Below, in pieces: positions 38,114 to 57,300 of a stretch of DNA of 64,000 bases; within the stretch, counting starts at the first letter, position 1; the number at the start of each line of letters is the position of its first letter. The stretch covers positions 522,267-586,266 of the forward strand of contig CM012953.1 in assembly GCA_000181795.3 (NCBI GenBank), read 5' to 3'. Position numbers and translations under genes: made by a program. The notes under the pieces were generated by a model. The model did no database searches, had not been told where the DNA came from, and saw nothing but the letters and a program-made list of their open reading frames with translations. This DNA comes from Trichinella spiralis (taxonomy: Eukaryota; Nematoda; Enoplea; Trichinellida; Trichinellidae).

Positions 38114-39064
38114 TGTTTTAAAGGACCGTAATTCCTTTATCCCAACAAGCTGCAATTGAAATTCAGTCGACTGGTTATCCTAAATGTTCCGTTTGTCAAA
38201 CAGCTTATATTCTCCAAAATCATTTAACTGGCATATTCCACATTTGCACTTTTATTAAATGAAAAATTAAATTTTCTAAGAAAAATTTTCTGAAATGCAT
38301 TGATAAATAACAAAGTAATAAATAGAGTAAGAAAAATAAATAAATAAATAAATTTATAATTGAAAAAAATGAAATAATAAGCATAAAAGTGAACATAAAA
38401 TAATATGACATCTGGTGCAAATGTGTACCATATTTACAAAAGACAATATCTCTGTACAAGAAATACAATAAAAAATGAAATAACAAGGAACAATACCGTA
38501 GCTTTTTAATGAAGATTTTTAACGTTTAGGTAACAATAAAAAATAATTGCTCACTTGTTTTGAACTAATCAAAAAGTTTTGTTGAATAAATGAAAATTTC
38601 TTGATATACTGCTTAAGTTTTATCTGATTTATACTAATATTGCATCTAAACAATAATGAACATCAACAAAATTATAAACAACTTTTGCAAAAATAGTATT
38701 ACAGTACTTTTAAAGTAAAATTTGAAAATTAATGCATTTAAAACTTGTTTAAAAGTGTTCAGAATTTTAAACTATGTATATTAATAAATTATAATGCAAA
38801 AAATTTATTTTTGTAAATAATAAATGCATGTGAATAATTCATTTTGAAATAGACAATGGCATACTGTAAAATGTCATGAAAAAACATGAACTTATTTTGT
38901 TTATATTACTGTCGTTGGAAAATATGTCTGACATCGTCATGCATAAAATGTATATGAAATTAATTATTTATTAAATTAGAATTTTTTAATTAAAAAATAT
39001 ATATAGCCTTGATTTTTTTAAAATTACAGTAACAAAGGAATATTGTTTTTTGTTGTTGTATGTG
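38114..39064. promoter_or_regulatory. divergent promoter region of HDAC and BUD13
   Basis: About 950 bp lie between two start codons pointing away from each other. It is AT-rich with tandem AAAT runs at about 38330-38355. No core promoter element was recognised; function is inferred from orientation. Confidence 0.35.
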
Positions 39065-41189
39065 ATGATTTCCAAAGATGAATACTTAAAGCGCTACATA
39101 GGTGGAGAAACTCAACCGAAGAAGAAAAAAAAGAAACTTGTTCGGAAATTAAATCGGTAATCTATTGAAGATAAAACAGTTTAATTAAAAGCAAGTATAC
39201 AGTTGAATTTTTTTAGAAAACTGCGTAAGGTAGTTGTGCTGATTTGTTTGATCCATTTTATTTAGTGGACTGAATTTAGCTGATTAATAATTTTGTTCAT
39301 TATAGAATTTAATTTTCTTCAAAATGAGCCTGTTTTATTCATGTTTTGCTGAATTGATAAGAAACGATCTATTTTAGTGTTAAAATAGTTGAAGAGGAAG
39401 CTTTTCTAACTGTTAAACAAGAAAAGCAAGAAGAGTCACTATCTGATGAAGATAAGCCGGTTCTTGCGCTTCAAGGCAACAAAACAGATGAATTGCGGTT
39501 ACTGGGAAAGTTTTCTACTAGTCGGTGGATCCAGGCAGAAGGTATGCATTGGAATGTTTTGTAAATGAAACTGTTTAAAAGTGGCTCAGTATGGTTGCCA
39601 TAATTGAAATATAAATATCGGAAACGTTTTTAGATGCAGTTGAAAGTGGGGAAAATGCGAGTGCATCTCAAGAAAACTATGATGGACTGCGACGACTTCG
39701 ACACGATTCGGAGAATTCAGGTGATTGTTGTTTTTAAGAGGAATAAATAGAAGAATAAATTCTTTTTTAAGATGAAATTTAAAATATTTTCCTATATTTG
39801 TATTTTCCCAATAATTTTTTCTCGAGAATTTGTTTTTTGTTTGTTTCATTGTTGAATGAATGCAAATTTTCAGAAGAGACCAAGGAATGTGTTGGAACTG
39901 AATCGGAAAATTTCGCCTTCAATGTAAAATGGAAATCTTCATCGGCCAAACAATTGGTGCTTGATGAGAGAAAAATCAAGCAGGAAGAAGATGTTGAAGA
40001 GAATAAAGTTGCTGATAGACGTGAGTCGCCAGATTTGGATTTTTTGAAACGTAAGCGACGGCGCAGTGTGGATCTTTCTCCGCCTCGTCGTCGACGTCGG
40101 AGACGTGAATCTTCTTCATCTTCGAGTCGAGAAGCCAGTGCAGAAGAGCGCCCATTTGAACAGTAAGAAATGCACATGCATGCTTAGCGTATGTTAAAAA
40201 TGAAATTTATCATTTGCAAATGAAACGGTGATATTTTCAGCAGAAGGAATTCAAACAAATCTGCTGATCGCCGGAGGAGAAGCCGATCGAGGTCGAGATC
40301 AGAATGTTCTGATCAATCACTTCCAAGGCGTCGCCACCAACGTCGTCATAGTTCATCTTCTTCATATTCACCGAACCGGAGAGCGGATAGAAAAGTCTGG
40401 AAAAGCAAGGATTATTCAAATAAAGACAGAAGAGCAAACGTTGAAAGCAGAAGCAGATCTCCATTTCATCGACGAAGTAAACAAAGCAATGAAGGTGCTG
40501 GTGATGATCGTCGTAAAAATTCTGTATTGAACGCATCACAACCGACTTGTGTAATTATTATTATTTTTTCATCACTTTACATTGGGATTCGATTTGTTCT
40601 TTTATTACAATAGTCAGATGACAGTTGGATGGGACGTGATGCGGAGACTGTGGTCAGGAAGAAGATGACTAAGCAGAAAAAGGATGAAGAAACCGAAGAA
40701 CAGAAACAACGGAGAGAAGAGATGGAAAAGCGTTATGAACTTTGGAATAAAGGGTAATTATTAATTGATATCAGTGTAATATGGGTTTATTTGATAAATG
40801 TGTATTGATGATGATCGATTTTCCGTTTGTTCAGCGTAAAGCAGGCCAAGGAACGTGAAGAGAGATTACAAGATATGGCGAAAGAGATTGACAAACCGTT
40901 TGCAAGGTATGAAGATGATGCAGATTTGGACGAGATGTTGAAGAAGATGGAATATGAAGAAGATCCAATGTTGGAATACATTCGACGGAAAAGGAGAAAA
41001 AAGAATCCTGAATTGCCGAAATATAAAGGACCACCGCCCTTGCCGAATCGGTATTCAATCTTGCCCGGGGTGCGTTGGGATGGCGTGGATAGATCGAATG
41101 GATTTGAAACTCGTCTTCTGTCACAAGCGAATTTGAAAAAAGCTGAACAAGAAGAATTTTACAAGTGGACAGCGGGTCATTATGAATAA
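39065..41189 (+). CDS. bud-13: pre-mRNA-splicing factor BUD13 (RES complex)
   Basis: Seven exons, 39065-39156, 39378-39541, 39634-39720, 39874-40162, 40241-40550, 40614-40753 and 40835-41189, give 478 residues. The N-terminus (SKDEYLKRYIGG) and the conserved C-terminal block (NRYSILPGVRWDGVDRSNGFE) are diagnostic; between them lie Arg/Ser-rich stretches (SRSRSRSE, RRRHQRR) and a Lys/Glu coiled coil. BUD13 forms the RES complex with SNIP1/Pml1 and RBMX2/Snu17 and promotes spliceosome activation and retention of unspliced RNA in the nucleus. The C-terminal segment is where partners bind in yeast. Length is near the shorter metazoan forms (human 619). The gene is followed 300 bp later by an unknown gene on the same strand. 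Confidence 0.93.
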
Positions 41190-41490
41190 TTATTCATAAA
41201 TTCATCATGCACTGTGACGTCAGTGTACATTAAAAACCACTGCTTTTGTTTGCTGTTGAATTTTTCAACTTTTTTTCTTTACTATATTTAATACATTATT
41301 GTGTAATACATTGTTTAAAAAGGTTTAAAATGATGAAAATTTTAAAGTTGTGATTAAAATTTTAATTCGATTAAATTTCTTCAGTTCATCAACTAAGAAG
41401 ATGAAAGCGAAAAAATAGTTATCGTATTATTATCATTATGGGTTATTTTTTTTAAATTTTCATTTCTTTCAGGAATAATTTGATGAATTG

Positions 41491-42351
41491 ATGAATATTA
41501 TTGTTCTAATAATACTATTGGCAATAATGATTTTTTCATTTTTTTACAAAATGATACTGTCATTATTGAAAAAAGAGGTGGAAGAAAAAAAATTGTCAGC
41601 AAATGAAGTGAGGGAAGATTTGAAAAATAGCTACAAATCGAGCATGACTGGTAACGGTGATGAATTGAAAAATGATGTTGGAAATGGTACAACTGGAAAA
41701 GATATGGACGACGATGATGATGATGATGACGATGATGAAGCAGATTTGAAAACGGATTCAACTCTTCTGTTGGTTAATTCGGAAATGTTTGATATAAGCA
41801 TTTCTTTGAGTGACGAAGTTATCGATGATGAATTTTCAATTGGCATAAAAATGGAAGATTTTGAAAACAGTGATAATAATAGCAGTGGTGGAAGTGAAAG
41901 CGAAATATCAATTAAAGAGAAAGAGATCGAGTTGAACCACCAGCAGGATAAGAAAAATCTGTTTCAAGCAATTCCAAGTGCAGATGAAAAATTGCATAAA
42001 AGATTATCGGATGTTGATGAACAAGGAGAAAATTTCAATGCTAGCAAAGCCGAACGTGAACAACAGTCAAAATGCAAGATGGCCACCACTGATGGTAGTG
42101 GTGGTGGTGGTGGTGGCACGAGCGAAGAACACAAAGAGCCTAAATATCATCACAGTACGCGCACCCATGACGAAGCAAAGACAATCTTAGGACAGAAGAA
42201 GAATTTGACGAAAAATGATGATTCAACTTTCCAGACGGTGCAGTATGCTGAAAGTGAACTGCTTCGAATGAGGAAAGCGGTAACGAAAGAATCTTCTTCT
42301 CAGAATACACAAAAATCTGATGCAACTCAACCAGTGACTGGTAAAAAGTAG
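41491..42351 (+). CDS. unknown intronless protein: N-terminal membrane helix, acidic middle, eIF4E-binding-type motif
   Basis: A 286-residue open frame that I do not recognise. Residues 1-25 form one strongly hydrophobic helix (IIVLIILLAIMIFSFFY), read as a signal anchor. The rest is polar and disordered: a run of ten Asp, Ser/Glu-rich and Gly-rich patches, and many Lys/Glu. At residues 252-258, YAESELL matches YxxxxL-phi, the consensus with which eIF4G, 4E-BPs and 4E-T bind eIF4E; it is followed by RMRK, as basic residues often follow in 4E-T-like proteins. The ATG at 41491 is preceded by an AG acceptor (tttctttcag, 41472) and by a three-codon upstream frame at 41483-41491 whose stop overlaps the start (TGATG). 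It could be expressed from its own promoter or trans-spliced downstream of BUD13. The motif is short and may be chance. Confidence 0.6.
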   Translation: MNIIVLIILLAIMIFSFFYKMILSLLKKEVEEKKLSANEVREDLKNSYKSSMTGNGDELKNDVGNGTTGKDMDDDDDDDDDDEADLKTDSTLLLVNSEMFDISISLSDEVIDDEFSIGIKMEDFENSDNNSSGGSESEISIKEKEIELNHQQDKKNLFQAIPSADEKLHKRLSDVDEQGENFNASKAEREQQSKCKMATTDGSGGGGGGTSEEHKEPKYHHSTRTHDEAKTILGQKKNLTKNDDSTFQTVQYAESELLRMRKAVTKESSSQNTQKSDATQPVTGKK

Positions 42352-42598
42352 TTCTGAAAAGCATACAACGACGATGAATCAGTGAAAAAGATGCTCAACC
42401 AACACATTTGCATACACGTGTTTGTATGTACAAAGATTATTACACAGGCTTGAATTTCAAAGCCTGAAACGACTGAGATGGGAACAGACTTGTTATTTAT
42501 CTATTTTGATTTCGATAGCACACACATCAGTAGAGAGCCAAAGGTTTTCTTTCCGGATACAGTATACGATCTTTTTTCTGTTTCAATTGTTTTAGCTG

Positions 42599-42604
42599 AA
42601 TAAA
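42599..42604 (+). terminator. poly(A) signal after the unknown intronless gene
   Basis: An AATAAA hexamer lies about 250 bp past the stop at 42351, before the convergent SMAD4 3' end. It supports the view that the frame belongs to a transcribed unit. Confidence 0.35.
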
Positions 42605-43301
42605 AAATGCTTCTTTCAGATTTGAAATATTTGTTCTACAAATAACTAAACATGATCTCGTCGTAAAAGATCAAAATTGTAACACTGCGTACAAAATATT
42701 CTTTCTGCTTTAATGTGGTTTTGCATATTTTTCAAATTAACAATAAGATATTCATTCTTGTACAAATAAGTGTCAATGTATACATTACACAAACACGCTA
42801 TATATATCGATATATGCATGTATATATATATATAATTCTTGTTCAAGTATATAAAAGTATAAATGAAAAACAAAATTAAAGAATTATATATATATATATT
42901 CTTAAATATACCAACTCGTAAAAATATAATAAAAACATCAGTTAGTTTAGCTTTAAAAACATGCAAAACAAATTTCTCTCATCACACACAGGCATCGTCG
43001 TTTAAAATGGTTTTCTTCTCCTTGTAAAAGAATTTTTTAAAAGTAAACAATAAAATGTGTATAATAATAAAAAACAAAATATAGGATGAAATAAGAAATT
43101 GATTAAAAATAGATGAATATAAATAAAAATGAGTATTTGTTTGTTTGTTTGTTTCATGATTAGACTGCCGATCCCTGATGATGACAGAGAGGCGCATGAT
43201 GTATAATTATTATTTGTATTTAATTGCAGCAAACTTTGCAAGCAACCACGACCGCACACCACTACTGATGGGTGAAGTGAAGCTGACTTTGTGATTGACA
43301 A
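42605..43301. other. convergent intergenic gap and SMAD4 3' flank
   Basis: Non-coding, AT-rich, with TATATA runs at about 42800-42900 and a TTTG run at 43137-43153. It lies between the unknown plus-strand gene and the stop of the SMAD4-like gene at 43302. Confidence 0.5.
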
Positions 43302-51197
<7,896 letters not shown>

Positions 51198-52790
51198 CTG
51201 CAAAATATATACATATATATATATATACAACATTTAGAAATTCAACTTCGGTTTAAAAAAAATTTCTCCAATAAATATGTCTTTCACAACGAAGCATATG
51301 TTAAAAATACCCATCTGGAAAAGAAATCAGCAAAAAATCTGCGCCGCTTCTTTTTGGGATTTTTACAAATGCACAATTGTCTCTGTCCATCTGTCTACCC
51401 GCAACCAAGCAACAGAACAAATGCTTCGTTTATTACAAACAGCCTTTGCATCATCTACATGTGGACATGTAGGACTGACTGATTGATTTTGCAAGACAAG
51501 ACAATAAAATTCGGCAGACGAGAAATTACACTAACGATTATATATATGTGTGAAGAACATTATTTGAGAATTCTGGCAATATTATAATACCCAGTTGACA
51601 CAACTGTTGAAATGCATCTCGAATTAAGAGAGGTGGAAAAAAATTTTATTTTTTTTTAAACTAATAATTTTTAAAAAATCTCGATACAAACAACGCAAAG
51701 ATTCCACCTGACCGATGTGCATAGCAAGCAACTAACCAAAATTTGTTTCCACAACACACAGCTCAGCTCTTTTCAAAAGTATATAAATTTTCAAATTTCC
51801 CACACACACACACACACATGAAACAGCAGAGAAAACAAAAATCCTCTTAACATTATTCACTACATATGTCACAAATAAATCTCAATTTCACGCCAAAATC
51901 AATTGGCATAAATTTTTAAAACGTTTCGAAAACAATTTTACAATCCAACCTCAACCCATCCACATAATAATCTCGCTTGTTTTTCTTTCTTTTTTTGATT
52001 ATGTGCAATTTTTATTGTCAACTAATTTTAAATTGAACAAATGTGCTTCTTCTTATTTTATGCGTTGCTTGAAGCGGCAGCTGTTGAATAAAAATGGAAT
52101 ACAGATATAGCTTGGCGTTGAATTCATTTATCAAAAACGACAATCAGCAAATTTCAAGTGCAACATTCATCATTTGCCAAGAATTTTAAGATGAGACATT
52201 TCTTCAAGTATTGAGATACAATTCAACAATCAAATACCTTCCAGAAATTATAAATTCAATTCTCAAAACAGCAAAAAAAAATAATTTCAAATCACTTTCA
52301 AAAATTCAACCACTTATTGATTAATTTATACGCCAAACAATTGCCATCCAATCAAATACAATTGTTTTTAAAAATAACAACGTACACAATTTTTTGTTCA
52401 ACATTTCAAATGCCCATTCTGGTAATTAAAGTGCAACAATTTGAAAATTAAAAGAAGTATGAATGGGTCAATATTTCAACTTTTCCCACAAACAAATTCT
52501 CAATGAATAATAAATGTCAAGTGAAACATTTCACTTCATTCTACTACTTAACTACTACTGCTGCTGATCATAATTGTTAGTTAGCATTATTATTCTTTTT
52601 TTTTCGGAAAATTAAATTTCTTCAAATATTCAATTTAAGCAACACATAAATATACCCAGAATTATTGGAATTACGAGCTTGTTGAAAATATGTACTTCAA
52701 ATACATTCAAAAACAATATTAAAGTATTGTTTTAAAGCAGCAGCAAGTACAATATTTAAATTGACACTAAAACATGCAACAATAAACCGT
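51198..52790. other. region upstream of the visible SMAD4 exons
   Basis: The exon starting at 51197 follows an acceptor (atattttgcag), so more 5' exons or a trans-spliced leader are expected. None can be recognised here. A (CA)n run is present at about 51802-51818. Confidence 0.4.
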
Positions 52791-53325
52791 TTCAATTATT
52801 AATCATATTTGTTATCTGTGGAAGAAGAATTGCAAGAAATATTTCAGAAAACGCCAATCTAGGCGTGTCCGCATTTTCCTGATCAGCGCGCGCCTGTTCC
52901 AGTTTAGTGTTCAATAGAAACGCGTTATAAATAAATAAATAAATATATATATATTGATAATAACCACGATTTCTGGTCTTCAAAATTAAAAGCAATTTGT
53001 CAGAAAATTAAAAAAAATCCATTATTCTTCTCAATTGAAAATAATATTAATAAAAATTATCATTCAAAATGGGTAAGCAACAAAACAACGACAACAACAA
53101 AATTACATTACACAAACCAACTTCGATCAGCTCTAATGAGGCGTTGAAAAGATAAGTGGAAATGGCCAAGATCGACAAACTGAATGCATAAAAAGAAGTT
53201 CCTCCACGTAGACACAAGCGGCGAGCCCGTTGATGTACCAAAACCGGTTCAAACTTAATGCCATTCTTCTCACAACAATAACAACAACGGTCGTTGTTAT
53301 CTCTTCAACACTGTTTGCACAAGAA
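52790..53325 (-). CDS. probable fragment of a small multi-pass membrane protein gene
   Basis: Two blocks read like coding exons on the minus strand and are richer in GC than their flanks. The first, about 53318-53104, reads DRCCYCCEKNG, then VLVHQRARRLCLRGGT, then a membrane helix (FYAFSLSILAISTYLF) and NASLELIEVG. The second, about 52932-52795, contains ENADTPRLAFSEI followed by a second hydrophobic stretch (FLAILLP). The Cys-rich start followed by RGGT and a helix faintly recalls LAPTM4-type lysosomal membrane proteins, but I cannot confirm the family, the start codon or the joins. The two may belong to one gene or be unrelated. Confidence 0.35.
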
Positions 53326-54345
53326 CAAAAAAAAACCAAAACAATCATTAAATATTTTGTACTTAATTTTTTTTTATATTCTTTACAGTACATATATATA
53401 TTATGAATGAACAATTGCTTCTTTTTTTAAAAAAAATTCCTCAAGTCATATCATTAGCACCACAATGCTCATTTCGTAACAATACACTTCAATTTTCACT
53501 TTCCAACTGTTGAAAACCAAAAATTAAACAAACTGTCGGTTCAAAATTACACAACATTCTCAAAAACAGCAATACATATGGTCAAAATTAATAATAGTAG
53601 AAAAAACAGCTGATCATGCATCGTACATATGTACGGTATAATGCTTACGAAATATGAGAAAAAGTTGTATTTTCACGCATTTTAACAATTAATCAAATCT
53701 GCTAATCGGAGTTGCAATGTTGAAAAGAGTCACACACACACACACAAACACACTGCACTTTCTCTCATTATTCATCCAAATGCAACAATTCTGAAGTTGA
53801 ACATATTTCGCCTTCCGGCCTCAAACCAGGCATCAAAATAATACATGCATTTAAAAAATATAATTTACAAAAAAAAATAAAAAGCCTCATTTTAAAACTG
53901 AGTGAATCACAATCAATCACAGGGCTGACCGATTGTTTTCCCATAACAACAGTTCAAGATGCAAATGCACATGCAACAAGTGATTTGCTTTTCTTAAAAT
54001 GATGAAAATCAAGAAAATGTCAACATTTTTCACAACAAACTGCAGAAGAAAACAAATTTTAACAATAATGACATTAATAAGTACCCAAAAAATATCAGCA
54101 ACCCTTTTTTTATCAAAATAATAACCTACAATGTGTGGTATTATTTTTAAATATTAAACAGATATCAGATAAACTGGATAAATTGAAGAAAAATGTGACG
54201 AAAATGAAATTTCTGTATAAAAAAAGTTCGACACCAACGGCTCGACAGCTGCTCATTTACGTTTCCCATTCCTTGTGAGAAAGCTGAAAGGTGCAAATGA
54301 ATGCAAATGTCGCCAATTTGTACATTTTCACAAATACACACACAC

Positions 54346-54384
<39 letters not shown>

Positions 54385-57300
54385 TGCAATGAAATATCTT
54401 GCATCTTTTGGTTTAACCAAAAAATATAAAGTTGCATTTGCACGATGAATAAAAAAGTGAACTAGTTGATATCGCAACAATTTTTCTGCACATTTTTCCC
54501 ATCCAAAAATGCCATGCAACATTTGCAAACTTTTCTTATAGAACATTTTCTAGCCAAATCACACAAAACGTTGAAGAAAATTTGTATCCATAATACTTAT
54601 ATTCAATAAACAAATTCAAAATCCAACACAAAAAAAGGAGAAAATTAATATGAACCAAATAAATAAATTTCTTTTGAAAGTTAAATTACATTCTTGCTTG
54701 ACCCCAAATTACATTCGTCACTAAGAGCATAGAATATTACAAAAAACATCCCATTTGTATACATGATCCTAAAATAACACATGACAAGGATAAATGAAAA
54801 ATGAACTTACATTAATAAGAATATGACCGAAACAAAAGTGATATTTGTAATTTGATGATGACCTATTTATTTCATGGGAAAAGTGATCAAATCAAAATAT
54901 TTCTCGGATCAAATGTTGCTTCTTGAAATGCATGAATAAAAATATATTTCTATGGTGCCAAACGGTGGCAGTGGTGGTGGTGGTAAGCAAGCAACGCGAA
55001 ATTTGTCGCAATTCAAAACTTCCTAAGAGTGTTCAAAGGCCAATAAAATCAAAATCAAAAAGTCAATAATAATAAAATGAAAAGCATATACGCCAAAAAG
55101 CGTAGTGATCAAGCGAACTTAGGAAAAAGAGTCCAACTGCCAACCACTAGAAGACAGCTGTTTTATTCAACTGGATCGCGTAAATTTGAGGTACCAAACG
55201 CAGCTTGGAGAGAAGCATAAAAAAATTTTTCCCCAACAGCTATAATATACGCAGATGCTGCTGTTGCTGCTGCTGATGATGATGATAATCCTGATAAACG
55301 ATCGAACGAAAACTTCACTGCAACAATCGCCTGTATATGCTCGTTGAAATAACAATTGAAATGGAAAATTTGTGCAAATGGGCATTTTCTCTTTTGCAAA
55401 TTACAAAATAAACACGCAAAACACTGCTACACCGTAGAGAAGAACATTCAAAGAAATAAACTTTCTTTTTTTTGACATCAACAACCTGTGACATGCATCT
55501 ATTATGCATACAATTGAAAAGCTGAGCAAAATCAATTTTATCAACTGTTCTAAAAATAAACCAAACACCAACAGAAATCTAATACAAACTTTAATAATAA
55601 GGGAAAAAAAGGAATCACTGATACTTGTTCTAATTATTATCAATTTGTTTGAACAAATCAAAATTAATTAACATCACATTCAATATTAAAAAACAAACAA
55701 ACAAAGTAACTGAATGAACAGATTGCACAATAAGACATATTATTAGAATCAATTTTAAATTGCAAAGTCTTAATTAATTGCATTATTGTCTGATAGCAAC
55801 AATAATGAATAAAAAGTAACTTACTGATTATCATCAATGTTCCACTGACCATAGCGAATGTTTTTGGATGAACTAAAGCAACAAATCAATTAATTTACAT
55901 AACACATATTATAAATGATACTTAAAAATAATAAATGAGCTTCAAAAAAAAAGTATTTAAAAGTTGCTCGACGAAAAGTAACCAAAATCTACAACAAATC
56001 ATATCCAAACATAAAATAAGGACAATTGGATTTACGATATTTATTGATCTACAAGTTCACACAGTAATTCATTGTTTTGTAACCCAACCGATGCATGGCA
56101 GCGTGAACAGGTAGAAATATGAGCAAATATTTGCATTTTAATAATTGAAAATTGTTTCTAAACGACAATCAAACCGACTATTAAACTTTTCAAATTAAGC
56201 TACACTTGAAACTCTATAAACAATTCGCTTTTGTTATCATGACAATTTTAAAACAACTGAAAACAGTCACGCATATACAAATAATTACAGTTTTCTGTAA
56301 GGATTGAACTGTATGCTTAACACAGTGAAATTTGTGTACATTTTACAATGATGATGGCAGGCAGTTTTCAAATGTTGAAATGACGATTACAAAACATCAT
56401 CACTTAATAATAACATATAAATTGTCTACAATATACAAATATAAATAAATTAACAAAACTTGTTTACAATTAGCAAATGATCACATAAAGTATTTTCAAA
56501 ATTACTCTGCAACATGAAGATTAACAGAACTCTCCTAATTAAAAGCAGGCCATAAAACAAACATCTATCATACAGACCCTGCAGTTCACCTACTAAAACT
56601 TTCCATGACAGCAGTATTTTCAATTTTTTAAGAATTCAAAAATACTGTCAAATTATCAAATAAAACCCAAAAACTATGCTTATTACTGATACAACATTTG
56701 ATCAAATAAAACCAATACAAAATCAAACGAAAGATAAATAGTAAGTTTAGGAAAAATAATTAACTTATGATATTCTTTTCATTACGAATAACGAATACTC
56801 TAATTTTAAATTTAAATTTACATGTAATACTGAAGAGTACTACTGATATGGGGGTAGACAAAAGATTCGATAAAATAACATACTTTACTTCAATTGAATT
56901 GCGTATATTGATTCCAATGATTATAGTGATAGCAATTAGCGACCTGTGCAACAAAGTAATCAATTCATAACTGGCGGACTCATACTGTATTCTGTTACTG
57001 TATAAAATGTTACGTCCCAAATTTATGAAATGTTTTTCATAGTTACGATATCTTATTTCAAAATGTAAATGTTTTAAAACTTGGCCATTATTTATGCTGA
57101 ACAAATTTCTTTTTGATACATTAAAAAAATTTTGTTAGAAATCAAGGAGAATTTCAATAAAAGACAGTGTTTCTTACGCGTCTTTTATTGGTTTGAGATT
57201 TTCATTGGTTTTAATCGTTTATTGGCTTAAATACGTTTCAGCATGATTCGATCCCATGCTAAGGATTTTTATTGGCATCCAAATGTCGGAATTGCATTAG

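Noticed and set aside
41498-41846. Minus-strand frames opposite the unknown intronless gene
   Set aside because: His/Ser-rich shadows of its Asp repeat; no signal supports transcription on that strand.
54165-54546. Two minus-strand frames with long CVCVCV stretches
   Set aside because: Translation of the CA microsatellite.
57241-57275. tRNA T-arm-like hairpin (gcatgattcgatcccatgc)
   Set aside because: No acceptor stem, D-arm or anticodon arm can be fitted around it, and the loop is nine bases.
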